Origin: Neckera pumila
Taxonomy: Eukaryota > Streptophyta > Bryopsida > Hypnales > Neckeraceae
Direction of reading: 5' to 3'
NCBI GenBank assembly: GCA_963969595.1
Contig: OZ018408.1
Coordinates: forward strand, 26,412,108 to 26,476,107
Length of the DNA: 64,000 bases
Shown: positions 49,516 through 61,279 of the stretch, piece by piece
Layout of the letters: every line of letters starts with the position of its first letter
Position numbering within the stretch: position 1 is the first letter of the stretch
Notes under the pieces: model-generated
The model's input: the letters and a program-made list of their open reading frames with translations, nothing else
Database searches by the model: none
Told to the model about the DNA's origin: nothing
Program-made: the position numbers and the translations under genes

Positions 49516-52500
49516 CTACCTATATGATGATCTCCTATAGAGCTGCAACGTTCGCTCACTGATGCACCCCAAGAGGTCCACGCCTGCAACGTGCGCTGTT
49601 CGAATGTCCAGCACAGGCGATGGATGCGATTTGAGCATTTGCTTGGCTGTCGGCGTGGCCAAATCCCACAGCCAAACGGATTTGCTACCCTCGTCTCCGG
49701 ATGCAAACAGACAGCCCTGACGAGAATCACCTGCCTCAAGTTGAGATGGTCGCCCATCTGTCCATTCATTCACAATTGCAGTCCTTGATAGCACGGCCTG
49801 GCTCTTGTGCCCCACCATTGAACCATGCTGCTCCCATGAAGTATTGTTCGTTCCTGACGCTGTACTGTTGTTTGTTGCAGGTCTCGACGTCCGGACGTAG
49901 GAAAAGTGCGTCGGGACATGAACACTAACAGATGTTGGAGGGGCGGACTCAGGCAGTACGCTTGAAGTGGATTGACTTGGCCAGTCGGCTTGTGTATATG
50001 TCGAGGGAGTGGATGAAGATGCACCATCATTCAAGGGCACCGGGGTTGGCTTGGGTCTAAAAGACGCGACCATTACATCGACCGCAGCATTGTAGGAGAC
50101 TGATACGCAGATGGATGAACCTCCTGGTTGAGATATACATACCGGCCTGCAAAACGAATAGTAATTAGCAACAAATTTCTTCTGTTCTGCTCTGACTGGC
50201 CTCATTAGTGAATCGTGACAAGAGAAATGATAACAAGTAATTTTAAGCATATTTGTAAAGATATGGTTTTTTAACCCCTAAAGGACCAGGAGTGCAAAAA
50301 ATCATGTTGCAGAAGCCACTTGGTGGCCATATGGTCCTTTAGGTCTAGAAAAAAAACTCAAGTCGCTAACCTCTTTTCTTGCGGTTGATCGATGCCAGGC
50401 CAGAACAGAAGTGTGTTGGAAGATGCGCTCAGCAGTCCCCCGCCCCTGCTCCCGCTAGTACCATCGTCATGAGTAATAGCCCTTCCAATCTCAGGAACAT
50501 ATTGTAAAGTATGTATAGGAGTGGAGTTTGGACCCTTGAGGGTGTCTAGTGGTGAAGAGGTTTGACGCATATCAAATGTAAGCAATGTTCCATTCTGTCA
50601 ACGCAATAAGACATCAGACTAGGATTAATGGTCACAATAAGCGGTGTTCAAACAAAGCAATAATCTATCACCATATTTCTGATAGGAAGTCTTGATCCCA
50701 CAAAAGAGATCAGGACAAGCATAGACCTGCAAGCCGGTGTAAACTCGATTAGGATCGCATGGATCCCATGAGCAAGCCCAAGACGGGTTCTGCATCCAAG
50801 AGAAAATTAAGACCCTTAGCATATCGAGCCCTCTGTTTGAATAAAAGTAATCTGAGTAGACACAATAGCACCAAGATAAGCCTAACAAAGGAGGAGAAAC
50901 ACTAAGGACTTCAACTGTGAGAACGAAGCAAGATAAACGACAACATTTTTTATAGAAGTAGAATTGAATGATGTCCCACCGGAAGCGTGTATGTTGTGAC
51001 AACATTATTGCTCTCCAAACTGCCACAACACAAATCAGAATCCTCCTCAATGATACCAGAAATAGAAAGCATCCAAGGCAATAACAAGGAAACTTCAAGT
51101 TACTGTTCGATTCATTAGCATGACATTGGACGTTTTCAAGGATGACTCATCGAGCACCAAAGAAATTGTTTTACAGTACGTGAAAATAGTAATGAGATGG
51201 CCATGGCAGAAAAAAATACCTAAACAGAGAGAGCTTCTTGCCTAGGGAAGCGATCAAAGCTAGTCTTCCTGGAGCTCTTGTTCCAGAGGGAGCAATGCGG
51301 ATGTCACGAATAGCACCTGTCCCAAAAGGAAGACTTATACATTCACCTTCGGATAAAGCCAATAGATTTATCTGCAAAATAACATCAGGCGTCAGTGAAA
51401 CCTAACAGTAAGGAAAATGATATTGAGTTGAGAAGAGTTTGACCAGACGGGCAGAGAATTGAAAATTCTAGTCTGCCACCAGGCGACAGGAAAATTGTCT
51501 TCTACACTGAACCAAAGCGAACTGCAAGTCGTCAACAAGATGAAATAAATGACCAGGAATAGAGGAGGTACAAACTTTTGTTAAACCAGAGCTGGTCTCG
51601 CAATCCGGTGGTCTCCCAGAAACAAGCAGCAATTGACTCTGAGCGTCCACGTCAAAGACCTTTGCTCCATTCAATGACTTTTCATCCTGACATAGTATAC
51701 TCATGAGAACATTATTCAAATGTAAAACCAGAAGTTAAGACAATCAGGGGACATAGAAATCGATACAATCTTCAGTGAACGAGAATGACCAGCCGCACCT
51801 GTAAAACGAATCCCATTTCAAGTCCACGACTCTCTCCTGAGTTCCTGCCATCGAATCGCCTCCAGTTTTGCTGATCTTGTGGATTTGACCGTGACGTGAA
51901 CTCTTCTGTATTTCTCATAAATAAGAGGTGCTCAACCTGTGGCCTTTGCCTAGTCGATCGTCCACTTTGAAGACTGAAATGATCATCTAATATGCTCCCA
52001 TGAGGAGCTGGACGTGAGGCATGGTGAGCTATGTTGTGTCTTCTGTTCTCAGAAGTATGACGACCTCGTTGATCCTGAGGCCTCGGAATTGAAGATCTGA
52101 ACATACTAAAAGCATCACGCTGATCTCCAGCTAAAGCTCTAAACAGGGTCTGCACAATTGAGAATCGGTGAAGTTCAAGTTAACTAATCCGCATTAAAGC
52201 AAATATATTTCAACAGGCTCGATACATTATCTTCTATGAGATGAAATTAATAGAACCCCTCTTACACACCACTTGTCTCAAAAATTAATACAAGCGCTTT
52301 TTCCAGGGTATAATTGTTCAGAACGGTTGTGAATGCAGCAGAAGGATTACAGGGAGACAGGACGAACGCAACCACAAACCTGAGTGCGACGAACTTCTTC
52401 TCGTAGGTCGACAACCTGTAAGAGTGGCAAACGAGTTTTTTTTTTTCAGCACGCAAATCGAACATAAACGACAGCTGAAAGCAATTCATACCTAGCAAAG

Positions 52501-55500
52501 TGCACGGTTCTTCCAGACAGTCAAATCAATGCTCATCAAACAAACACCATTGCAACTCGTAGATTTTTACTTGCCATCAGATTATGCTAATCATTATTGT
52601 ACACGATGGTCAAAGATCAACGTAACTCTTGAAGACATACAAGAGCAGACTTCCACCACTATTATGCATAACAAATGTCATGCGAGCACAATTAAACACA
52701 GTAGAATCCAAATACTCAAAACTGTACTGCCAAAAACTGAATGAAAGTCGAGAAATAAATTTCCAAATCGTTACCTGCTTCTTCAGCTGCTCATTTTCAG
52801 TACGCAATAGACCAGCTTCCTAAAGCCCCCCAGAGAGCAAAATACAAGCAAGTTGAGTACAAAAAAACTCATTGGCCTGTATCATGTGTAAAGTAATCTG
52901 AAGATCCTGCCACAGAAATGCTGGCATTGCGCTCCAACATAATTGCAGACAAAGTTCAAAAAACCAACAAAGAAAGAAGCAGTGGGCACCTCCATATACA
53001 CCTGGGTCTCCCCATCGACTACTGCAATACGAGAAACGTACAAAGTTCGAAGATCCTCAGCTCTCGCCCTCTTGTTGCAATGTGGACACTGTCAAAGAGA
53101 ACATCACATGGATTGAAACTACAATAATGCAGAATTAACCATATCTTGGAAATTCCAACGGGTACTTAAAGCGTGAGAAATAGTTTTGTTGAATCCTGAA
53201 GGTCTAGGTACTGCAATTACATTACAAGCAGACACTCTAAGGGAAGATAGGAAAAACTGACCTTGCCATGTTTTCTGCCAGCCAGTTTCAGCCAACGCTT
53301 GATGCAAGCCTTCCCGAACAGGTGCCCACACGCTAAGGAGCTGTATCATAGTCACAAAAGTGAACCTTCAGCATTTCTCTCTAATGCAGTTGACACGCTT
53401 TGCACACCGTATACCAAAAATACTGAATTGGGGCCTCGTAAAGACCGCGCTAGATTCTACGCGAAGCCAGAAAGTCATCTGCTGCAATAACGCATACGAC
53501 GAAGAGTTCTAACCAGTACCCTTCATAGTTCAATGCCCAACTTGTGATGAAATAGAAACAGAAACCAAAAAATTCTGATGTGAATGACGAGATGCCTGCA
53601 CTGCTTACCAGATGCGGTGATTGCCCGTGCTCGTCCACGGCTCCATGCAAATAGGACATGTACTGCCCTCTGAATCCAGCTGGGTAGCAAATCGCTCAGG
53701 ATTGGAGGTATCTGCTTCTGCAGATGAATCTACGGTATCAAGAATCTGCTTTCAGATTGTATTATACAACCTGAAAGCATAAAATGGAACAACGACATAG
53801 AAGACAACAAAAAGAAGTGACTGATCACCACCTTTGGGCACAGGCTGAGGAAAATGACGAGGATCGGGTGCAAAAGCGTCAAAGTCTTCTGCTGTCAGCC
53901 TAGGCTCAGCAAATGCTGAAGCCGTAAGCGCTGGATCCGCTGATTCAGCATCCACATCATCTTCAGAAAGTTCTATCGTCTCAACGGCTTGGTTGTGTGC
54001 GTCAGCATGTAAGATTGCACTCTCAGTCTCATGGGCATCCACAATCTCGAGACTCGTTTCCAATACGTCAGTGTCTGTTAAAAATGAAGGGATCAGCTTG
54101 CTAATGGTTCAAGAACTTCAAGACGATTCAGGACATGAAATATCACACTCCTTCAATTTACAAAAGACAACCTCGACTTCGGATTGATAAAAAAATGTTG
54201 ATACTCACGCCCCAGGGCTAGGGTCTCAGATTGACCAAATGTCGTCACATTGTGAGAAAGTGTCTCATCTTGCTGCTGGGAAACAAGAGGTATCACTTCT
54301 GATTCAATCTCTTGAAATGCTACAACTTCGGCTTCTTGTTCTAGGTGGTTCCTATGGCCATCTCCTGCAAAAGAAACGAAAACAGTTTTAGATCTTAGTA
54401 CTACTCTTGGAAGTAGCAACACCACCAAATGTAGGACAAAACAGACACATACTGCTCCAAAAACATAGATTGTGCTGATGTCTTTGACAAGTACACCGTA
54501 TAGAATTAAATCAATATATGAGCAAACCGAATCAGAAACCAAAATTCAATGCCAAATGAATTGCCTGAGACATCGACACCCTGCCATGCATCATCTGTCT
54601 CGTCTTCTTCAGATGAAAGTGGATGATCGTGCCCATGAGGTGGAACGACAGGGCCAACAGTTATTGCAGCAGATATTTCAACTCTGGGCTCTGCTGGAAT
54701 GCTCTCCATGCTGTGGATTGACCCATGTTCAAGCTGCCTCCCATGGAGTTCCTCTTGTTGATTTGCAACGTCACCAGGGACATCGCCGAGAATATGCAGC
54801 AAAACATTGCCTGCCTCAGTGGATTGCTGGCGGGTGTCACTGACACCAGAGAGATTTTCTTCATTGCCGGGGGCAGAATCCTCGACGGTCCCGATAGGGG
54901 AGGTATTTTGTAGGGCGTGTCTGCAAGAGTAATCATTTAGTGATGTTGGCTCTGCACATTAACCAAATCATGTCAATCTCCATAATCTCTTCCACAGCAA
55001 GTATATGCGGTTGCTTTGAGTCTTCTTAATTAGTCGAGTCAACTTTTAGAATACCGTCAGCACATGCCTGGTGATCATTTCAATTCGGAGTAGCTCTCAT
55101 ACAAATCCAGAAAGCGCACAACCTTGAGAACTTTGAGGGCCAGATAAGCCTATTCCAATTCTCGTTCTCGGGGCCAAAAGCGATGCCGTGATCAGCAATA
55201 AAAAACAAGAACAAGTTTGCTGTTTTAAACCGCATAAAACATCTCAAATCATACCAGAATATCCCATAGTCATACACTCATTCCATACCAGACGAAAACG
55301 CTCAGCCATGAATGCTTATTTCCCCTCAATTCCACATGCTTGCATCCTACCTGACCTTGATTCCGATGCAATACATCCACTAATTATTTTCCAATTAAAA
55401 CATTTCGAGACCAAAATACATGCCCTCTACCCGATTTCACGTCAGCCAAAGACTGAGCTCCAGATTCGAGGTGTACCTGCTTCAATGTTCGACTCCCTGA

Positions 55501-55711
55501 CATTGCCGTTGACTCCCACTTGCACACTACATTGGGGAACTGAAGGCAAATTCCCAGAAGCTGAAGACGTGGAAGCGCCGTGGGACAAACCAGCGGCTGA
55601 ATCCGAGAGACTACTCCGAGAGCGCCCCCTGTTCTGAGATCGAAGAATAGAGAGGCGGAGGCGCTTGGAGGAATGCAGGCCATCCCCCGCAATCTCGCCA
55701 TCCTCCTTCAT
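49516..55711 (-). CDS. RFWD3: RFWD3-like RING / WD40 E3 ubiquitin ligase, 16 exons, 977 aa
   Basis: Exons (5' to 3'): 55477-55711, 54580-54951, 54209-54364, 53832-54074, 53609-53717, 53262-53340, 53002-53088, 52775-52819, 52380-52415, 51799-52149, 51576-51686, 51220-51371, 50980-51019, 50727-50789, 50371-50594, 49516-50146; all GT-AG with phases matching. The C3HC4 RING is at about 356-402: CPICMEPWTSTG, CGHLFGKACIKRW, CPHCNKRA, very like the animal RFWD3 RING. A coiled coil follows (about 428-454, LLRTENEQLKKQVVDLREEV), then a Ser/Arg-rich linker, then a WD40-type propeller from about 572 to the end (VWLWDLA, LLTFDMRQ). The N-terminal third is acidic and low-complexity. In animals RFWD3 ubiquitinates RPA and RAD51 at stalled forks; the same role here is inference. 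The start is the first ATG after an upstream in-frame stop. Confidence 0.93.
50275..50343. mobile_element. Short TTAA-element derivative in RFWD3-like intron
   Basis: 69 bp beginning CCCCTAAAGGACCAGG after TTAA (50271-50274) and ending ATGGTCCTTTAGG, the same terminus in inverted form. The right flank is TCTA instead of TTAA, so it is degenerate or truncated. It sits between exons 15 and 16 and does not touch splice sites. Confidence 0.6.
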
Positions 55712-55761
55712 CCTCTTCTCAGTCTCCTTCACAACCCATTCTTCCAATCCTCTCTCCTCCC

Positions 55762-55770
55762 AAACCCTAA
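55762..55770 (+). promoter_or_regulatory. Telo-box at RFWD3-like gene start
   Basis: AAACCCTAA about 50 bp upstream of the start codon, probably in the promoter or 5' untranslated region. Confidence 0.45.
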
Positions 55771-56074
55771 TCTCATCCCTCCCGATTCATCCTTGTACGT
55801 CTACCAAGCACTCACGAGTCCGATTCACTTGCCTGCTCAACAAGCAGCTAGGGCTTGCGATGCAAAATTCCTGGGAGAAAAAAGAGACGAGCGAATTTTT
55901 TTCTTCTTATAAACCTCCTTAGTAATCATCTAAGTACTCAAAGCTATGGCGACATGCTCCTCCTGGTTGTGCAACACTACTGCCACTGATGAAAGCTTGT
56001 AATCGAAGAGCAGTGAGGGAGATTGGAGGGAAAGTCGGGACGGAAAACTCGACGAATAAAAGGCTCCGTCCGAA

Positions 56075-56133
56075 TGACGTGGACGCTGACGTGGTCCTAA
56101 TTTTCTGAGGTGGCGTCGGAGTGGTTGACGTGG
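56075..56133. promoter_or_regulatory. Three TGACGTGG boxes upstream of RFWD3-like gene
   Basis: Identical octamers at 56075-56082, 56087-56094 and 56126-56133, about 360-420 bp before the start codon. TGACGTGG has the ACGT core bound by plant bZIP factors (G-box/C-box hybrid). The first two are spaced 12 bp start to start. Regulation is inferred. Confidence 0.55.
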
Positions 56134-57377
56134 ACTGACACATATCTGTAGCGGACTCTGATTTCCGGGACCTCAAAACTTCAAAGCCATCTCAAGCTTC
56201 CCAACAAGCTAAACATGATCTTGTTTTGGGTGACAGTTTGATTGGAATGAATTCAGAAGGGTCTGGATTTAGATAAAAAAAGCTATGGGCGCTTGGGGAT
56301 TAAGAGCCATGATCTTGGACTTCCCAACAAGCTAAGCGCAACTAGTTTTTGTGCAGGAAATACTTTAATTTCTCAATTAGAGCTTGCCACACCTTCAAAT
56401 TTCACTCCAATCACTTTGTTAAAGTCTTTGACTTATAGAATGGGAATTCCCTCTTGTGCGAGAAGGCATCTCTTTTAATGCTGAAAACACTTTCATTTCT
56501 CAATTAGAGCTTGCTTCACCTTCAAAATCCGCTTTGAGTTACTTTGTTGAAGTCTTTGAATTATAGAGCGTGAAATCCCCCTTGTGTGGGAGGGCATTTC
56601 TTCTTGTGCCAAAGACTAGAATCCTGATTAAAGTGCCAAGCTTTAATATATGAGTGGGAGGCATCGATCATCCAAAAAGCCATTTATAATATGAAGGCCT
56701 TGGTATAAAAGCAAAGGCGGAGTAAATTTTGAAGGTGGGGCTAGGGAGCTTACATCATGAATGGCCTAAGGGATGAGGGATCCCATTGCATTAATTAAGC
56801 AATAGACAATGTGCAAATAATTGTATAAGCACGATAATCTTTTAAGCCTTGCAAATCGGGCAATTGTATTGCATTACCAAAAATATGAGGCCCTGGGAGG
56901 TCTGTGAGTTCCTAGACAGCAGGGAATGCTGGCTAAATAAATGAAAAATAAATAAATAAATTTGGGCCAATGAACTACAGAGCTTGATTTGGTAGGGACA
57001 GTTCAATAATATAATTAAGAGAATAATAATAAAAATTGAGTTTTTTAATTTTTATTAAAATAAATAGAAAAATTCAAAATTTTCAAATCTGATGTGGCCA
57101 AAATTATCTTCATTAGCTTGAATTATGAATTATTGTTTCGTTTTTTTTCATGAATTTTTATGAATTTTTAATTGAAATTTGAATACTTTCAATTTTTTTT
57201 TTCAATATTTTCATATTTTTTTCATATTTTTTTATTGTGACCACTATTCATCATTGATGATGAATAGTGGCCAATGGGACTCTAGGTTCCCTACAGGGAA
57301 CTCAAAGCCCTTTTGTGAAGGGAAGTAGACCTCCCGAAGGCTGATTTTTCTTGGAATGTGTGAGGGGCACGATTTTC
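56134..57377. other. Intergenic DNA with tandem duplication
   Basis: GC drops after about 56180. It includes the 127-bp tandem duplication listed separately. No gene is supported. Confidence 0.5.
56349..56602. repeat. 127-bp tandem duplication, two copies
   Basis: CTCAATTAGAGCTTGC, ACCTTCAAA, ACTTTGTT.AAGTCTTTGA and GGCAT.TCTT recur in the same order at a constant offset of 127 bp. The copies have diverged clearly, so the duplication is not recent. Confidence 0.8.
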
Positions 57378-57381
57378 TTAA

Positions 57382-58303
57382 CCCCGAAAGTCCCATTGTC
57401 CCCTCGGTGGACAAATTAGATTTCAGGCAGGTTCTTGTGACCTTGATTTTTTATGAATTTTTTTGAAACTTTTGCATAAGATAGGAAAATTGATTAGCTA
57501 TGTATAAATATAATTTTTATTTCAATTGGTGACCGAGAGCAAAAGTTATACCACAAAAAGCCTAAAATTGAACTCAACGAGCAATACAAAAAGAATTGCA
57601 AAAAGTCAAAATAAAATTTTTAAATTTTTTTTCTTAAAACATTATGTTTTTGTCTGCATGTGAAGCTTTGGTTCATTCTATTTGGACTGAAAATGAGAAA
57701 ATTATGGACAATCTTGTTTTTTGTGCAATTAGAGCATCTTTTTGAAATAATAACTTGTAGGATTCATTTTTGAATGCAATTTCTAGAATTTTTCAAAAAA
57801 AATTGTTTCACAAGGTTGTATTTGCTTGCTAAAACAATCTCACCATTGGAATTATTGTGTTTCAATCCCATCTTAGAGCTATTAATGATTTAGTTGTTTC
57901 TTCAATCTTGGACCTACTTCTATTTAACAATATTTTAAAGAATGAAAATCAAGTGTGTGTTTTTTTTTATTTTTTTTCTAGACTTTCAACTCAATTCTTC
58001 AACATAAAATTTTTTAAATTCAAAGTCTGTAGTACAAATTTTTTCCACAAATGGCAGTCAAAGTCATCTGAAATTGCAAGCCAGTGTTCAAAAAAACTTT
58101 CTTTTTCAATTTTGAATGCTAATATCTCCCAATCTATATGGTCAAACTTTATGACATTTTACCACTTGATCTCTAACAAGTGAAATACAAGATCTTGTGG
58201 TTGTATTTTTAAAATAAGTTTTTTTTAAGTTCTTGGATGAACGCAGCAAAAATGGCAGTTTTGAGTAGTTTTTGATAGAAAAATGGCCTTGGGACTTCAG
58301 GGG
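57382..58303 (-). mobile_element. TTAA element, copy E (922 bp)
   Basis: Starts CCCCGAAAGTCCCATTGT and ends GGGACTTCAGGGG; TTAA is outside at 57378-57381 and 58304-58307. Same orientation as copy D. It is inserted in a locally duplicated sequence, and the neighbouring duplicate at 58411-58440 shows the unoccupied site. Confidence 0.85.
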
Positions 58304-58307
58304 TTAA

Positions 58308-58822
58308 GGATTTTGATAATCCCTCAAGCCTTGCAGTCCTTGCAAATTGGGCAATTGCGTTGTGTGCTTCTGAAATTTTTTTGTAATGTATGAGGATTTT
58401 TCTTGTAATGTGTGAGGGGCATAATTTTCTTAAGGGTTCTGACATCCCTCAAGCCTTGCAAGCCTTGCCAATCGGGCAATTGTGTTGTGTAAGGGGCACG
58501 GTTTTCTTCAGGGTTCTAATCAGTTATTGCTTATCCCTTAAATGATAGAACCAACATTGAAGGATTGGGTTTTCAGAGAATCTTCAAGAAAACTCCTTTA
58601 ATATTCAACTACATTTGAACTTGCTTGGTATCATCATTTGATAAAAAACAAGATGCATCTATTAGTGTAAGTCTTTTGTTTTGAATCACAATTTGAACTT
58701 GTAGTTTTTACATTCAGATAAGAATTTTAAACAGTGGCCTTGAGCCAAACTTAGATTAAGTGGACTAAGTTGGTCAACACACTCGGACGCTACCCCCTCG
58801 GAGGGGTCCTACTAAGTTATAC
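58308..58822. repeat. Local tandem repeats beside copy E
   Basis: The words CCCTCAAGCCTTGCA, GGGCAATTGTGTTGTGT and GTGAGGGGCA recur at 58320-58440 and again at 58445-58500, with a related stretch near 56845-56885. The rest, to 58822, is non-coding, ending in a GC-rich palindrome-like segment (CCCCCTCGGAGGGG). Confidence 0.6.
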
Positions 58823-58825
58823 TTA

Positions 58826-60198
58826 GAGCCAGTTTATACTTGGGGCCGGATGGAAGGCCGGCCAAAACTCTCCAAGTTTGAACCAATAAGATCACTCAAT
58901 TTCTCCAAATCCGGCCCAAGGGCTTTATACTTGGGGCCGGATGGAACTACAATTCATCCTACGTGTCGCCTTAGGTTTTGGGTGGCCCAAACTCCCATCT
59001 TGGGCTGAATTGGGGACAAATTGAGCTCCTCCGTTGGATTGTTCAAATCTCCACCGTCTACAAATGCAACCAATCCAAGGTCAATGCAAGGTCTTTTTTT
59101 AGTATATACTCGTCCATCCAATGGAAATGATCAATATTTATATTACTGTACAGACTGCTCCTGTCAATGAAACAGCATCCCTGTTTCAATCAAACAGCAT
59201 CATAATAAACAGCTTTATCCTCAATTTGGAAATCTCAATTTTATTCAACTTCAAATTTTTTTTGCTTTCATTGAAAAAAATAAAATTTTAATTCTTTTAT
59301 GAAAAAAGGAGAATAATAAAAAAAAAGTATTCCAAATAATTAGAATTTAAAAAAACTTAGATATGTTAAATACTTGTACAAATAATTCTACTACACTTTT
59401 CTCATAGTTGTTTTTTAGTAACATGAGATGATTATTTGGTACATGTTTGATAATAATAAAAATTTGATAAATTTCTTGTTCTGCTTGTCTAAACATGAGA
59501 TGTTAACTTGGTTTCATTCAATGATTTGTTCCATTTACATGAAATATTAATTAGATTTAGAACAATGTTTTTTGGTACAATTTTTTGGTACATTTCTTGT
59601 CAAATACAAATCCTTAAATGAAAGTCATTGTTGAAGTTATTGTTGAAGTCATTGTAATATGATGTTTGAATTTATGAATTCTAAGAAAAATTATGGTACT
59701 AGAAACAACATGTACGGTAAAATCTAATGTACATTAATCATTGATTTCATTCAAGTTCTCATCATAAAAAATTTCATATTTTAAAAAGTAATAAAAACAG
59801 AAATAATTTTTAAAAAGAGATAAAAAAGAGATGTTTTCTCGAATTGTATGTTTAGTTGTGGGATTATTTTCAAACCTCTATAGTGAGAAGACCAAAATTA
59901 TTTATATTTTGAAACTTTCAAAATTCTCATGAAAATATATGACAATTACTTTAGGGCTAATAGGAAGAAGTAGGAAAAGGTTTAAAAAATAAAAACACTC
60001 TTCTAATTATAAAAAAATAAAAAAATAAAAAAATAAAATGAAAAACAATATCAAAGTTTTTTATATTAAAAAATAGGGAAAAAAAAAGAAAACATGCATA
60101 TTGTTTAATTTTTAAATTGAGCATTGAAAAAATCTAAAAGCACATGAATTGAAAATTAGGCCCTAGAATCCGGCCCCAGGCCAAGTATAAACCGGCCC
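58826..60198. mobile_element. PIF/Harbinger-type non-autonomous element (1373 bp, TSD TTA)
   Basis: The ends are GAGCCAGTTTATACTTGG and, from the other side, GGGCCGGTTTATACTTGG, followed on each by GGGGCCGGAT. TTA flanks both ends (58823-58825 and 60199-60201). GGGCC-type ends with a TTA duplication are typical of PIF/Harbinger. The left terminal motif is repeated inside at about 58925-58942. The interior is AT-rich and has no transposase. Confidence 0.78.
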
Positions 60199-60840
60199 TT
60201 ATTCTCCATCTCCGTGGTCGATTCCCGCAGCATCCAAGTGTTCCCGTCCTCGCACAGCTGCTTGAAGCTGAAGAATTCCCCGGGGTAGCGTCCCATTCCG
60301 CCTTAAGTCTGTCACCGCTGCGTCCAACCAATTGGTAGGAAACACCTGCTGCATCAACAGCGGCCACACATCAAACTTGAGCTTGTAATGAAGCTCCTCA
60401 TTGTCCAAACTCTCAATGCCAAGGGAGACGTTCCATTCGGGGCAATCCGCTTCAGGAGCTTTCGGAGGGCCTCGTCGCCTTCCATGGATGAATCGGAACT
60501 CTTCGAGAATTCCTTGAGGTCGATCGATCACAAGCACTGTGACGGCGGAAGCAAGACTAGACACTCTCCTGCCAATTGAAATGTCAATCTCTGTTGTTTC
60601 TGGCGTAAAAAGCTTTTGCGGCAACTGATTTGTAGCTGCTTGGTGTGGTGTCACGATCACGCTTGGCGTAGTGGAGCGTGCAATCCATGCCAGGCTTCAG
60701 GCACCTGGATGGTAACTGAGCGCACCTTTTTCAGGTTGTTTTCATTTGGCCCTTCGCATGGCGTCCTTAGTACCTCAGTTTCGTACGTCCCAAGGTCCTT
60801 GCTGCATCGAGTCCAAAGCTCCAACTTTTGTAGGATTCAA
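60199..60840 (-). pseudogene. Coding-like fragment of unknown family, cut by the PIF/Harbinger-type element
   Basis: The GC content is near that of the genuine exons. The minus frame 60660 to 60199 is open and includes RRVSSLASAVTVLVIDRPQG, PEWNVSLGIESLDNEELHY and KFDVWPLLMQQVFPTNWLD. Its stop codon is exactly the TTA target duplication of the adjacent element, so the frame originally ran further left. Upstream, 60700-60830 is open in another frame (VLRTPCEGPNENNLKKVRSV), implying an intron or frameshift. The protein family is not recognised. Confidence 0.5.
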
Positions 60841-60865
60841 AAGTGTTACTAAGAAAAATTGAGCG

Positions 60866-61275
60866 TTACCTAGTCTTGCCATTTTCTTCGCAGCATGGCA
60901 TGTTGCGATGGAGAAGCGTAAGAGGAAGAGGGTTTGGAGTCATAAAGCTACCCTCGTGCACTGTTTCAGAGAGTGTCAGCTCTTCAAGATCTGACGGGCT
61001 TGATTGTTTAATAACCGACGCCTTGTTCCATTTTCTGGTGCAAAATCCGTTTGAAGGAGCATTAAAAAACATGAAACGAATTTTGTCGGACCAGTACCCC
61101 CCACCCCACCCCACCCACCTACCCACCCACCCCACCTCACCCCACCCCACCCGCCCACCCACAAGAGTTCATACTTCAAAACGCCATGCAGTAAATTGAC
61201 CTCAGGCCATCGCCACCCCTGGACGGACAAAACGACATGCTCTAATTTTGTATCTGTATTTGACGAGCCTTCCAA
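60866..61275 (-). pseudogene. Possible upstream part of the same broken gene
   Basis: Two minus-strand open stretches look coding-like: KLEHVVLSVQGWRWPEVNLL (61190-61250) and IRFMFFNAPSNGFCTRKW (61025-61085). They are separated by a GGGTGGGG-type microsatellite. Their spacing and orientation suggest the same gene as 60199-60840. No family is recognised and no consistent exon chain was found. Confidence 0.35.
61097..61161. repeat. C-rich (CCCCA/CCCA)n microsatellite
   Basis: About 65 bp of CCCCA and CCCA units; on the minus strand many GGG and GGGG runs separated by one base. It could form a G-quadruplex. Confidence 0.9.
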
Positions 61276-61279
61276 CTTC

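Noticed and set aside
49497..49788. Second minus-strand frame overlapping RFWD3-like exon 16
   Set aside because: The other frame continues the WD40 part with matching splice phase; this one does not.
55919..56176. Minus-strand frame of 85 codons upstream of the RFWD3-like gene
   Set aside because: Ser/Thr-rich with no domain; it overlaps the TGACGTGG cluster and is probably promoter DNA.
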